DNA of 64,000 nucleotides from assembly GCF_024181285.1 (NCBI RefSeq), contig NZ_CP051201.1, positions 2,046,001 through 2,110,000 of the forward strand. The letters run 5' to 3'. A program made the translations under genes and the position numbers. Source of the stretch: Treponema sp. OMZ 790 (lineage in GTDB: Bacteria > Spirochaetota > Spirochaetia > Treponematales > Treponemataceae). Of the stretch, positions 21,001 through 30,100 are shown piece after piece; the first letter of the stretch is position 1, and each line of letters opens with the position of its first letter. The notes under the pieces were generated by a model. The model searched no databases, was not told the origin of the DNA, and saw only the letters and a program-made list of their open reading frames with translations.

Positions 21001-24000
21001 ATAATAACTTTCCAAATATTCTAAAAAGTTTTTTACTTCCTCTTTTACAAGGTTTTCTCTTTTTGTTTTATACTCTTTTTTTTCTTTGTTATACTCAAAA
21101 TATGCAAAATCATATTTAAACCCTTCATATATTTTTAAACTTTTTTTTAACTTCTCTTTCTCTTCTGGTGAAATGTCTTTTTTTATTTGATATCTTTGCT
21201 CATCACCGGCTTCAATTCTTTCAAAATATTCTTTCCCTATTCTTTCTGCTTCCTCTTCCGTTATAATGCTTATTTCTCTTATTCTTTTTCCTTCCCCTTT
21301 TTTCCTTTCACTTACATATAGCTTATCTTTTTTTCTTGCATCAATAAGAGCTTCAATTATTACCTTTTTACTTTCTTTTCCTGCATCAGATCTTATCTTA
21401 TATCCGTCCCCATCTTTTTCATATAATTCTTTTACTCTTACATATTTTCCCTGTCTATAAACAACTGTTCCTTTTATTATTTCATAAACTTCACTATTTA
21501 ATCTTTCTATACGGTTTATTCCATAATCCAAATCTTTTTGTATTACTTCAACTATTCCTCTCTCATACTCTTTTTCGCTTATTACACATCCTATATTTTT
21601 ATTAATTAACCTTATATACGATTCATATCCCGCTTCTTCTTTCCTCTTCAATAATACTTTTATGTCTTTAGTTTTCTTATCTAAAATTACTTCAGCTTCC
21701 TCATTTTTTATTCCCTGTTCATATAATTTATATTCCCCTTCTTTTTTTATCTTGTATTCTTTCCCTCTAAGCCTTCCTATCAATATGTTTTCTTCCGATT
21801 CATATCCGCCATTTCCTTCTTTCCGCTCCTTATTCTCCGCTACCTTTAATATATCCCGATAATATTTATCTCCATTACCATAAAATAAAGGATACCTTAA
21901 TTTTTCGCTTTTTTCATACCCTGTTAGTTTTTTTAAAGTTTGATTATCTGCCTGTGATATAAATCGATTCATTACATGTTGATTTAAATGTCCGGTCCTG
22001 TCTCCTGTGTGTATATACTCTTTAAATCCTCCGTCATATTTTATTATATTTTCAATATCGCTTTTATCCCCGTATTTTTCATACAACTTTTCAAACTCTT
22101 CTTTTTTTATTTCACGGCCTATATATCCGTAATATCTTAAAGCAAGTGCTTTTTCGATTGCATTCTCATCTATCAATGAAAGATAATTACTCTTTAAACT
22201 CCAAAAAGTTCTTTCTCCTTTATGTGTATTCCCTTCTTCATCTTCATATTGTATAGATTCTTCATTTTTATCATATAAATTTATGATTTCTTTTTCAGGT
22301 GTGCTATACGTTTTATTTGGAAAAAGGTACTGTATATTTCTTCCAAGTAATTCATCTCTCATGTATTTTTTATATTCAACTCTTATTTCTGCTTCTATTC
22401 CCGCCCCTATTTCAACCTTATTTTCTGTTTCACTTACAAAATATATGTACTCACCTCTTTTTACATCCGTTTCAATCTCATAGGTTTTATTCTCCAGACA
22501 TTCACAAAGCTTTTCACTGTCATCTCCTCTTTTACTTCTATACACACATAATTTTGTCTTATCTTTTCTTTTTACATCTATATTTATAAGAACTATTCCG
22601 CTTACAGGACTTCTCCATGCCTTTATCCCTTCCTGAAAATAATGAGCCTTTTCCATTTCTTTTTTTTCAGCTTCACTCATTTTTATCTTTGCATTCTTTG
22701 CTCCCTTAAAGCCTATTCCCGCTTTAAAGCCTTTCCCTTCATTATTTTCATAATATTTCCCGTTCGATACAAAGTCTATAAAGCCGTCCCTATTTACATC
22801 CGTAAACTCTGCCTTATTTTCGCCTAAACTTCCTTGTTTTGTTACTCCGACATTAGCTCCTACCCCGGCAACAGTTATATCGACTCTGCCTCCTATACTC
22901 CAACTGTTATCCTCATTTTCACTTAAAAAAGTTCCTTGTAAGGCTCTAAAATCAAAGCCTTTTCTTTCTGCATATGTTAGTTTACCGTTTTCTTCTCTTC
23001 TAGCTTCATATAATTTTAATTTTCCTTTTTCCCATTCTACTATATCCGCTACTCCGTCTCCCGTCAAATCTACAAAATTCTTTTTACTATAACCACGACC
23101 TACACCCCCTGAACCGGTCATTCCTCCACTTATCGATACCGAATTTTCTATATTTACTCCAACTCCAATACTACCTGAACCGCCGCCTGATATATGTACA
23201 CTCTCCGATATGCTTCCGCTTTTCTCCCATTCTTCCGTATCGCCAAATACTTTTATTCCACCATCCCCTTCGCTCTGTGCATCCTCGTATTCAAACCTAT
23301 ATGCGTATACTCCTTCTTCCTTTCCGCTTCCTCTTACTTCTATGCTCTCTAATAAACTTTCTAAAAATGTGTTTTCTTTATAATTAAATTTATATGTCTT
23401 TACTTCCTCTCCTTTAACTTCACTTCTTATCTCTCTTATTCTTTTACTTTCTTTCTTTAAATATCTTCCCCTTCCCTCTACTCTTACATCCTCTCTTCCC
23501 TCATACTCTATCTTTATTCGCCTCTCTCTTTCTTTCCCATACACTATTTCCTTTAATACTACCTCTTCCCCTTCTACGCTTTTTCCATTTTCATAGTTAT
23601 ATTCTATTATGTTCCCAAAGCTGTCCCTTATCTCATCCAAGTAATATATATATTTTTTACCTTCACTTATTCCGCTCCAATTCCTTAGCCCATATATTTT
23701 AACACTTCCGTCTTTTTCTCTTATCTCAAAATAGTTTTCGCTTCCCTTCCTTTCTGCCCATTCGTTTTTTATTGCTGCATACCTTTGTTTTCTCTCTTCT
23801 TTCCACTTCCCTCCCTCATATTTTACTTTTGTTCCGTTTATTATATACGTGTCTTTGCCGTTATATTCAGGTAAGCCTAATCTTGTATCTATACTTATGC
23901 TTTCTATTCCGCTTAAACTAAAGCCTTTGCCCAATAACCCATACCCGCTTCCGCTTGAATAGCTTACCGCCAACTCAGGTGTAAACCCTCTTACTCCGCC

Positions 24001-24684
24001 GGGTAATTGCAGTTTCATGTTAAATGAGGCACTTCCTTCACTTACCCCCTTTAATCCTTCTATTCTTTCTATCCCCCCTGCTGCATCCGCGGCTTTTAGT
24101 TCTTTTATGCTGTTTAAGTTTATGTTTACAGGGCTAGGTGATTCAGGTAAGCTTAATGTCCCGTTTATCATGTCCGTAAAATGATTTGTGTAAGACTCTA
24201 TTACCTTTTTTTCTACATCTACGCCCTTCCTTTTTAACGCTTCCCATGCTTTCTTTCTTTTATTATAATAATACGTATATATCTCTTGTGCATATTCTTC
24301 TTCGATACGCTCATCATATGCTATCTTTACAAGGCACTCTTTTTTAAATCTTATCCCGCTAGGCTCAAATCTGTATCCGCCCAGTCCTGCCGTTACGTTT
24401 TTTACTTCCCCTTCTTCTACTCTTATTAACCTGCTTATCTTTATTTCAACTTCCTTTTCCAAGGCTCCTATTGGTACTTCAAACCTTACTCCTTCCCCTT
24501 CAATTATGCCCCCTTCTTTTCCTATTACCTTGCTTGCCAATAAGATAGAGTTATTTATTTTTATCCGCTCTCCGCTTGCTCCTTCGGCATATAGGTTTAA
24601 AGGAAGTACTCCTACCGTCATATATACTATAAACAATATTATCGAAACACCTTTTTCTTTTATTCCTTCCATTATCTTTTTCAT
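15061..24684 (-). CDS. Full-length secreted SpvB/TcdB/RHS polymorphic toxin, intact copy
   Basis: 3207 aa and the only uninterrupted full-length copy. Signal peptide at 1-33; ZU5-like domain about 45-180; SpvB-like region (SFNMKLQLPGGVRGFTPELA); a long Lys/Glu-rich insert; FG-GAP repeats (DLTGDGVADIVE, DVNRDGFIDFVS, DINGDGYPDILK, DVNGDGLPDYKS, DINGDGLPDKLS, DIDGDGLIDRVF). Then a TcdB/TcC-like part, many YD repeats, the RHS core (FTGKELDEETGLYYYGARYL) and DPDG near 15537. The toxin end is about 157 residues of unknown type, finishing in DIDNDGNIDGYRYK, which resembles a calcium-loop motif. It has signal peptide, shell and toxin in one chain, so B and C toxin parts are fused. Immunity candidate follows at 15059. 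Confidence 0.85.
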   Translation of the reverse strand: MKKIMEGIKEKGVSIILFIVYMTVGVLPLNLYAEGASGERIKINNSILLASKVIGKEGGIIEGEGVRFEVPIGALEKEVEIKISRLIRVEEGEVKNVTAGLGGYRFEPSGIRFKKECLVKIAYDERIEEEYAQEIYTYYYNKRKKAWEALKRKGVDVEKKVIESYTNHFTDMINGTLSLPESPSPVNINLNSIKELKAADAAGGIERIEGLKGVSEGSASFNMKLQLPGGVRGFTPELAVSYSSGSGYGLLGKGFSLSGIESISIDTRLGLPEYNGKDTYIINGTKVKYEGGKWKEERKQRYAAIKNEWAERKGSENYFEIREKDGSVKIYGLRNWSGISEGKKYIYYLDEIRDSFGNIIEYNYENGKSVEGEEVVLKEIVYGKERERRIKIEYEGREDVRVEGRGRYLKKESKRIREIRSEVKGEEVKTYKFNYKENTFLESLLESIEVRGSGKEEGVYAYRFEYEDAQSEGDGGIKVFGDTEEWEKSGSISESVHISGGGSGSIGVGVNIENSVSISGGMTGSGGVGRGYSKKNFVDLTGDGVADIVEWEKGKLKLYEARREENGKLTYAERKGFDFRALQGTFLSENEDNSWSIGGRVDITVAGVGANVGVTKQGSLGENKAEFTDVNRDGFIDFVSNGKYYENNEGKGFKAGIGFKGAKNAKIKMSEAEKKEMEKAHYFQEGIKAWRSPVSGIVLINIDVKRKDKTKLCVYRSKRGDDSEKLCECLENKTYEIETDVKRGEYIYFVSETENKVEIGAGIEAEIRVEYKKYMRDELLGRNIQYLFPNKTYSTPEKEIINLYDKNEESIQYEDEEGNTHKGERTFWSLKSNYLSLIDENAIEKALALRYYGYIGREIKKEEFEKLYEKYGDKSDIENIIKYDGGFKEYIHTGDRTGHLNQHVMNRFISQADNQTLKKLTGYEKSEKLRYPLFYGNGDKYYRDILKVAENKERKEGNGGYESEENILIGRLRGKEYKIKKEGEYKLYEQGIKNEEAEVILDKKTKDIKVLLKRKEEAGYESYIRLINKNIGCVISEKEYERGIVEVIQKDLDYGINRIERLNSEVYEIIKGTVVYRQGKYVRVKELYEKDGDGYKIRSDAGKESKKVIIEALIDARKKDKLYVSERKKGEGKRIREISIITEEEAERIGKEYFERIEAGDEQRYQIKKDISPEEKEKLKKSLKIYEGFKYDFAYFEYNKEKKEYKTKRENLVKEEVKNFLEYLESYYYEKVELIVEYPSSSLYPVKNGEIEVAKIKGGDLVIEYEEIKKYEGNENYKSGIYEGEKGEDNISLYERLYGGANLWYYGLYSRYGAQSFSENELVKQNTHEGKSKEDIKKEKEGVEKEVKKEKENSGEGKDIKDEVNKKIDGEKLGGYISVQTYKALTAKNEKAPERESNTDFEFKDNSLIGSVSTHVKNGFDREGEIKSEVKHYAAYIDDNLIYTSRITGSSYKDLPWVKEQGGELSFALSKTESESFDKNIGVSGGSLSGSIGFNSGTSEQTQGYQDINGDGYPDILKTENGYLSVQYGQDNLKFEKESILTGVGLSSNTNSSKVIGSGVGLSGSLKAVRDSKGKIKNITVSPSGDTPYGISANIGVNYSNGNQSQLGGLIDVNGDGLPDYKSEGETKLNIGEEFKKAGAWNNLCISFGNVEGGGGNIGGGFNAPFGIVYGGGSFGVSANISRSTTEEVLTDINGDGLPDKLSTGENGSYKVRINTGKGFSGKEASIYVKKPQIPEYAAFFKDSINKIVGQTDKIQIPYKPEKIAGDFITGKIDEILQMPSSLEFNTSRSIGVSGSLSGQIGFPIWSPPTVSLIFNFSGGGNGNYSESEVSLRLFDIDGDGLIDRVFNIGGDNKLYVQRNLLGKVGLLKKIKLPQGGSYELKYERVGNTVELPQSKYVLTEVTAKSGLKSKTGNEQEYTTHYTYDDGYYNRIEKEFYGFKTVRSKNAVGTVTETEYYIDSYYRKGMVKREMVKNGNIVYSIKEYEIDTAPHARIKKEVNTIRENYNEIKTESEYEYDKYGNVTKLYDKGDVTNTNDDIIAEITYWKGGNQETYFKAYPEKIQVLHGKTGTLLRKREGAYDSKTGALTELKQYTSHGAYLVNRIEWTAEGNIKAVTSPTGKRAEYKYLDGIYPIEIKEISSKGEAPYTSEIEWDRILGVKLKETDGANNTMSYKYDNFGRVTEVRSPYDYERDKNNGKIIKAGETPYAKYEYHTPADSFWYTVTENKISTEAEDSNVMKTIVLHDGLGRISYTAKEGEVYVDGTDEQTQTGWNISSAINYDEAGRKIEEGMPFFYGGNLEQELVNKNSYQALEAFYELNDFTKIRNGTKYEYDDIDRNILTVLPDGNTQKTEYSIDASLQITRATDPKENISISKKDARGNIREVERQDKNNTLLTKARYEYSVLGEMLKAYDAKDNLLAVNYDMLGRRISLESKDTGKKEWMYNDKGRLQAETDSVLKNKAAEIRYEYDGFDRIIKTDYPFSRDIEYKYGAPGQNGAGQIVYKKDETGETHYSYGNLNEVIKETRTINRYGAGTNPETASFEYRSDYLGRMQSMKYPDGETITYTYDKGGQLKGVSGVKTSSKGTAEYSYVDKIIYDEHAQRVYIRYGNGVETRYKYDEKRRWLDTIETKNNQTQDVFQKIKYSFDPVGNVLGYNNDASTYETKQEYKYDNLYQLISVEGTSNQYKGKKSFGMTPVSVAKYKQTFSFDAIGNMTNKISTTNIHGSQGNSYPKAELDYSLDYEYDPAYAHRLIHAGTRYYRYDANGNITAEKDGPFTDEEEFTFTYSYFENEDVYGADYGFGLDAPKETEQTNPQDLFAYRRNYTWNERNLLIKSSDRNFTVHYRYGDDGQRALKYTDEGRSETLYFNNFFTIHIPTQDQNNPQGLRVHKHIFVGNSRLVTAMTHTDNHGDNEEQKAKRYYYHSDHLGSAQFVTDWNGRQYEHIEYTPYGELWIEEVAAGLDKLPFRFTGKELDEETGLYYYGARYLDPKYSRWLSGDPALNDYIPQAPVNDDAKKHNENLPGMGGIYNTVNLHVYHYAGNNPVKYIDPDGRLTADEETAKKIENLGKNAPGKLIDEILLKLKEDGWTIVTNEEKKEVHDDLKGSASNDNKDMMVSIDSKSITIKKDFTEEEKDQIELNKKIDAIPNNSKYKRSADKFKRDVKPKDITLTMIIFKVNPYDFEKKEIVGKYKEYIDIDNDGNIDGYRYK

Positions 24685-24750
24685 TTACTTTTATCTCCTC
24701 TTCTTTTATAAGGTTTTATTTAAAATCTTTTTTTTACCTATTTTAAATAT

Positions 24751-25452
24751 TTACTTCACTTTGTATTCTATCCAAACAAAATCATCAGGAAACTTATCCT
24801 TTGCCGAAACTACTCCTATTAACCCGGCTTCCCCTTCCCCCAGTAAATATTCGCTTGAATCGTTTATCGTATATGACGGATTTCCTGAATACTTTTCATC
24901 GTTAAAATATATTTCTATTTTTTTTCCTTCTTTCTTTACGCTTATTATGTTTTCTACTCCATACCCTTTATTTAATTTTTCACTTTGTTTTTTCCACTCT
25001 ATGTGTTTGTATAACCCGTCTACTACATATCCTACAGAATATTTTCCGTCAGTATGTATCAATATTACAAGCATACTATACTTTTTCTGTCCCGCTTCAG
25101 TTTTTGTACTATAACACACTAATCCGTATCCGGCTTCACTTGCCCCTTCTTGTTTTATAACCTTTATGCTCGGCTCTTTTTTATCTATTTCCTCTCCCAA
25201 AAATTTCCATAGCGTATAACCGCGTACTCCCCAGTATTTTAAGTTGTTTGTTTTTAATATGATCTTTTCCCCTTCCTTTTTAAAGAGCTTATCTTCAAAT
25301 GGATTTGTTCCTCCTCCTTCTTCATTTTCTTCAATCTCATTTCCTGCTTCAAAAATCCCGCTTTCTCCTTCATACATGGGATTATGCGGATTAACACAGC
25401 CTGTCAATATAAACACTAAAATTATCATAAATATTTTTCTTAGTTTCTTCAT
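24751..25452 (-). CDS. Lipoprotein with LamG/concanavalin-like domain (paralogue)
   Basis: 233 aa, lipobox ILTGC, then an acidic stretch and the same C-terminal domain as at 13239-13943 (GYGLVCYSTK, KGYGVENIISV, GLIGVVSAKDKFPDDFVW). The last about 85 residues are almost identical to that paralogue while the first 60 differ, so the 3' half may have been homogenised by gene conversion. It sits 66 nt in front of the intact toxin gene and its start overlaps the end of a truncated secretin frame. Confidence 0.65.
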   Translation of the reverse strand: MKKLRKIFMIILVFILTGCVNPHNPMYEGESGIFEAGNEIEENEEGGGTNPFEDKLFKKEGEKIILKTNNLKYWGVRGYTLWKFLGEEIDKKEPSIKVIKQEGASEAGYGLVCYSTKTEAGQKKYSMLVILIHTDGKYSVGYVVDGLYKHIEWKKQSEKLNKGYGVENIISVKKEGKKIEIYFNDEKYSGNPSYTINDSSEYLLGEGEAGLIGVVSAKDKFPDDFVWIEYKVK

Positions 25453-25558
25453 TCTTTATCTCCTTCTATGTATTTTTTATATAGCCTTAATAGTCTTTCT
25501 CTTCTACTCAGCTTTTTTTCTTTTTCTCGGTGTAGGTATGGTACTATGTAGATGACCA
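25449..25558 (-). pseudogene. Second truncated secretin 3' end
   Basis: The minus-strand frame reads VIYIVPYLHREKEKK followed by RLLRLYKKYIEG and a stop overlapping the lipoprotein start. It matches the last codons of the secretin at 48044-49246. It reaches slightly further upstream (VI) than the remnant at 13940 before element R3 begins at 25561. The same operon end was therefore cut twice at nearly the same place. Confidence 0.7.
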
Positions 25559-25560
25559 AC

Positions 25561-25992
25561 CTCTTTTGAAAATATACACGCCGTCTGCGGCGTCGCTTCA
25601 AAAAAATTAATCCTCAACGTACATATAGTACGTCTGCGGTTAATTTTTTCTCTCTCCTTGCATCCAACATGTCTATTTTCAAAAGTCCTGTCAGTAGGGC
25701 GGTTTAGTAAATTTAAAAGTTTAATCCCCGATGTTTTGCCGAATGGCAAAAAACTCGAAGCTCAAAGGGGCGTAAGCTCCTTTGAGCGGCGGACTGCTGA
25801 CACTTGTGTACTATCATAATTATGTAAAAGTACACAAGTGTCAGCACCGCGCTTTTCAGGGCTCCGCTTTCGCTTCGGTATCTTTCCGCAGAAATTACTG
25901 CGGAAAGATGTACAGCAAAAGCAATTTTTATAAATTGCTTTTGCTCCCTTGCAATCGCTGTCCGAGAGAGATAGTTGGTTTGTGAATAAATG
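25561..25992. repeat. Palindromic boundary element R3
   Basis: Same architecture as R2 but the second hairpin has been replaced: AAAAAATTAA/TTAATTTTTT around ACGTAC/GTACGT takes the place of GCAAAAAAGT/ACTTTTTTGC around CGTAT/ATACG. The outer TTTTGAAAATA/TATTTTCAAAA pair, the long stem GCTGACACTTGTGTAC, the CTTTCCGCAG stem and the GCAAAAGCAATTT stem are kept. It separates the 105-aa membrane protein gene from the secretin remnant. Confidence 0.75.
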
Positions 25993-26043
25993 CAAAATTT
26001 TGTTTTCATAGCAAAAACTATTTATTTTAACAACGAACAAAAA

Positions 26044-26361
26044 TCAGCTTTCATCAAATATGTGATCATATTTTTTATACCAGAAATAAGGCAATACATG
26101 GTGCGCCATCACATACAAATACAATAAGCCCGTTAAAATCCATAATACTAATAAAATACTAACCACAATGTTAGTATAATACCACTGTAAAGCTGATACC
26201 TGAATATTTTTCATATCTTCTTTATTAGTTAAATAATAATAGCCATTTATAATATCTGTTGTATCAAAAATTAATTTCTCACTAGCATAATACTTATCTG
26301 TTCTAGCAAGAATTACAAATATTATAGTCAATATTATAATGCATATTCCAAATTTTTTCAT
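26044..26361 (-). CDS. Small two-helix membrane protein, possible second immunity protein
   Basis: 105 aa with hydrophobic segments at about residues 5-20 and 62-88, so an inner-membrane protein with a short periplasmic loop (about 40 residues, YYASEKLIFD) between them. The start overlaps the stop of the lipoprotein gene at 26358. It is the last gene of its toxin unit, before element R3. Family not recognised; location suggests a helper or second immunity factor. Confidence 0.5.
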   Translation of the reverse strand: MKKFGICIIILTIIFVILARTDKYYASEKLIFDTTDIINGYYYLTNKEDMKNIQVSALQWYYTNIVVSILLVLWILTGLLYLYVMAHHVLPYFWYKKYDHIFDES

Positions 26362-27191
26362 ATTTCATTTCCCAAATTAAAAAAATCAAAATTATACCAA
26401 TCAATATCAACCCATCTTTTTTTATCTCCGTTAAGATAAGTACCTTCAAAAATTTTCATACTACCAAATCTAATTTCCAAATACAGTCCTAAAGCATCCA
26501 TATTTATACCATATAAATCTTTTGATACCCTTTCAAATTCAGAAGCTATTTTACTTTCCGCATATTTACAAATTTCGGCTTCTTTAATTTTATCAATTTT
26601 AGATTTTGTATCTATCACAATACAAACAACAGACCCTTTCAAAGCTTTAAATATTTTTACATTTTCAATATTCTTGTTTAGAGATTTTAAATCTTTTACA
26701 AAATTTTCTACATCAACATTTCCTATAGCTCTATCTATATCAATATCAATATTTTCATAATAGTCGAATTCGTTTATTTTAAAATCAAAAGAAGTATATA
26801 ATAAGAGCCTGTTATTTACAAAAATACGCAGTTTAACAATAGTATCGTTTTTAATAAACTTATCAATATCTTCATAAGCGGAAGGATATTTCTTTGATGT
26901 TTTAGTTATAACATGAGAAAAATATGTTTGTGTATTTTTAATACTAGCCACACTTACATCTTTCGAAAAATAAAAATTAAAGTTAACTATATTTTCATAT
27001 ACATAAACGGAACATTTTTTTAACTTTTCTATTTTGTATAATTCCCAAAAACTACCTTTATCCTCAATGTATGTTCTATCTTTTTCATTTGAAAGATCAA
27101 AACATTTTTCGGGAACACCATTGTTATGATTTTCAACAGAACAAGAAAAAATTAAAAAAAAGGTTAAAAAGAATATTAAATTTAATCTCAT
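26358..27191 (-). CDS. Lipoprotein, candidate immunity protein for the toxin at 27188
   Basis: 277 aa. Lipobox LIFSC after a phenylalanine-rich hydrophobic segment. The mature part is a mixed protein with no motif I recognise. ATG and toxin stop overlap by four bases (ATGA), which implies translational coupling. It is longer than the other candidates here. Role inferred from position. Confidence 0.55.
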   Translation of the reverse strand: MRLNLIFFLTFFLIFSCSVENHNNGVPEKCFDLSNEKDRTYIEDKGSFWELYKIEKLKKCSVYVYENIVNFNFYFSKDVSVASIKNTQTYFSHVITKTSKKYPSAYEDIDKFIKNDTIVKLRIFVNNRLLLYTSFDFKINEFDYYENIDIDIDRAIGNVDVENFVKDLKSLNKNIENVKIFKALKGSVVCIVIDTKSKIDKIKEAEICKYAESKIASEFERVSKDLYGINMDALGLYLEIRFGSMKIFEGTYLNGDKKRWVDIDWYNFDFFNLGNEI

Positions 27192-30100
27192 TTTGAACTT
27201 GCTCCTCCTGGCAATGAAAATATTTCCTCATAATTAATTTCTGAACTTATGTATCTACCTTTCCTATCATAAAAATTATGAATATTTTTAATTTTGATAC
27301 CAATAATTGCAACAATTGTATTGAGGCTTACTCCATTACGGTGTTTATAAAATATATCAGCTTCAGCTAGGTTGATTTTTCCATGAGGTTTTATTACCCA
27401 ATTAAATTTAGGAGTAACAATTTCAGTATATCCATTAGGATCTATACCACCATAATTATAAGTAATAGTAATCTTTTTTAAGTCATTAGCATTAAGATTT
27501 GAAAATATACTATCTGAGAATATCTCAGGTTTTTTATTTTCAGGTATAATTTTCTTTCCAACGATTTCACCGACTTGTAAAGTTCGTGGATCTCTTGTAA
27601 AACCGGATTTCTCTTTCCAATCATCTCCATATAAACCATATAATGTATCCCCTTTTTCTGCAGCGTAGGTTCCATCTCCATTATTAATCCACATTCCCGT
27701 AGGATCCACATACTTCACCGGATTATTCCCTGCATAATGATACACATGTAAGTTTACAACATTAAACACCCCTCCCATTCCCGGCAAGTTTTCATTATGC
27801 TTTTTAGCCTCGTCATCAATGGGAGCCTTTGGTATGTAATCGTTTAATGCAGGATCTCCTGACAACCATCTACTATATTTCGGATCAAGATACCGTGCAC
27901 CATAGTAGTATAAACCTGTCTCTTCATCCAGTTCTTTCCCCGTAAACCTGAACGGCAGTTTATCCAGCCCTGCAGCAACTTCTTCTATCCACAATTCCCC
28001 ATACGGTGTGTATTCTATGTGTTCATATTGTTTACCACGCCAGTCTGTTACAAATTGCGCACTGCCAAGGTGGTCTGAATGGTAGTAATACCGTTTAGCC
28101 TTTTGCTCGTCATTGTCGCCTTGGTTATCCGTATGTGTCATGGCGGTTACTAATCTTGAGTTTCCTACGAATATGTGTTTGTGTACTCTTAAGCCTTGCG
28201 GGTTGTTTTGGTCTTGTGTCGGGATATGTATCGTAAAGAAATTATTAAAGTAAAGCGTTTCACTTCGTCCCTCATCTGTGTATTTTAAGGCTCTCTGTCC
28301 GTCTTCGCCATAGCGGTAGTGTACTGTGTAGTTTCTGTCGCTTGATTTGGTTAAGAGGTTTCGCTCGTTCCAAGTGTAGTTACGCCTGTAGGCAAATAGG
28401 TCTTGCGGGTTTGACTGTTCCGTTTCTTTAGGAGCGTCAAGCCCGAAGCCGTAGTCTGTGCCGTATACGTCTTCATTTTCAAAATAGGAGTATGTAAATA
28501 CAAACTCTTCTTCGTCTGTGAATGGACCGTCTTTTTCGGCTGTTATGTTGCCGTTTGCGTCATAGCGATAGTATCGGGTGCCTGCATGGATTAGCCGATG
28601 AGCATAAGCCGGGTCGTATTCGTAATTCAAGTTATAGTCAAGTTCAGCTTTTGGATACGAGTTCCCTTGTGCACCGGGTATGTTTGTGGTGCTTATCTTT
28701 TCTTTCATGTTTCCTATGCCATCAAAGGCAAAGGTTTGTTTATATTTTGCAATGCTTACAGGTGTTGTTCCAGAGCTTTTTTTAGCCTTGTATTGGTTAC
28801 TTGTTCCTTCTACGCTTATAAGCTGGTAAAGATTATCGTAAGAGTATGTTTGTTTTGTTTCATAAGTACTTGCATCATTATTATAGCCTAGGACGTTTCC
28901 GACAGGGTCGAATGAGTACTTTATTTTTTGAAAGACGTCTTGAGTTTGGTTATTCTTTGTTTCTATCGAGTCAAGCCATCTTCTTTTCTCGTCATATTTG
29001 TATCTTGTTTCTACGCCGTTTCCGTACTTTATATACACTCTTTGTGCGTGTTCATCATAAATGATTTTATCTACGTAAGAGTATTCGGCCGTTCCTTTTG
29101 ACGAGGTCTTTACTCCGCTAACTCCCCTTAGCTGTCCGCCTTTGTCATAGGTGTAAGTTATTGTTTCTCCGTCGGGGTACTTCATGCTTTGCATTCTGCC
29201 GAGGTAATCGGAGCGGTATTCAAAGCTTGCAGTTTCAGGATTAGTTCCCGCTCCGTAGCGGTTTATGGTTCTTGTTTCGCTTACTACCTCGTTTAAGTTT
29301 CCGTAACTATAATGTGTTTCTCCCGTTTCATCTTTTTTGTAGACTATTTGCCCGGCTCCATTTTGTTCCGGCGCTCCGTATTTATATTCTATGTCATGGC
29401 TAAAAGGATAGTCTGTTTTTAGTATGCGGTCAAAGCCGTCATACTCGTATCTTATTTCGGCAGCCTTGTTTTTTAATACCGAATCCGTTTCTGCTTGCAG
29501 CCTTCCTTTCTCATCGTAAATCCATTCTTTTTTGCCGGTGTCTTTGCTTTCTAATGCGGTTCTTCTTCCAAGCAAGTCATAACTTACCGATAAAAGATTA
29601 TTCTTTGCGTCATATGCTCTAAGCATTTCTCCGAGGACGGAGTATTCGTATCGTGCTTTGGTTAATATAGTATTGTTTTTATCTAAGCGTTCTACTTCCC
29701 GTATGTTTCCTCTTGCATCTTTTTTACTTATGCTTACGTTTTCCAATGGGTCGGTTGTTTTTGTTATTTGTAAAGAGCTTTCTATCGAATACTCCGTTTT
29801 TTGTTTGTGTCCGTCAGGAAGTGTAGTTAAGATGTTCCTGTCTATATCGTCATACTCGTATTTTGTGCCGTTTCTTATCTTTGTAAAATCGTTTAGTTCA
29901 TAAAACTGTTCTACACCTTGATATGATGAGATGGTTTTTAAATTGTTTTCTAAATCCCCTCCGTAAAAGAAGGGCATTCCTTCTTCTATCTTTCGTCCTG
30001 CTTCATCATAGTTTATTGCACTTGAAATATTCCAGCCTGTTTGGGTTGTGTTCTCTGTTCCGTCGACGTACACTTCTCCTTCTTTTGCTGTGTAGCTTAT

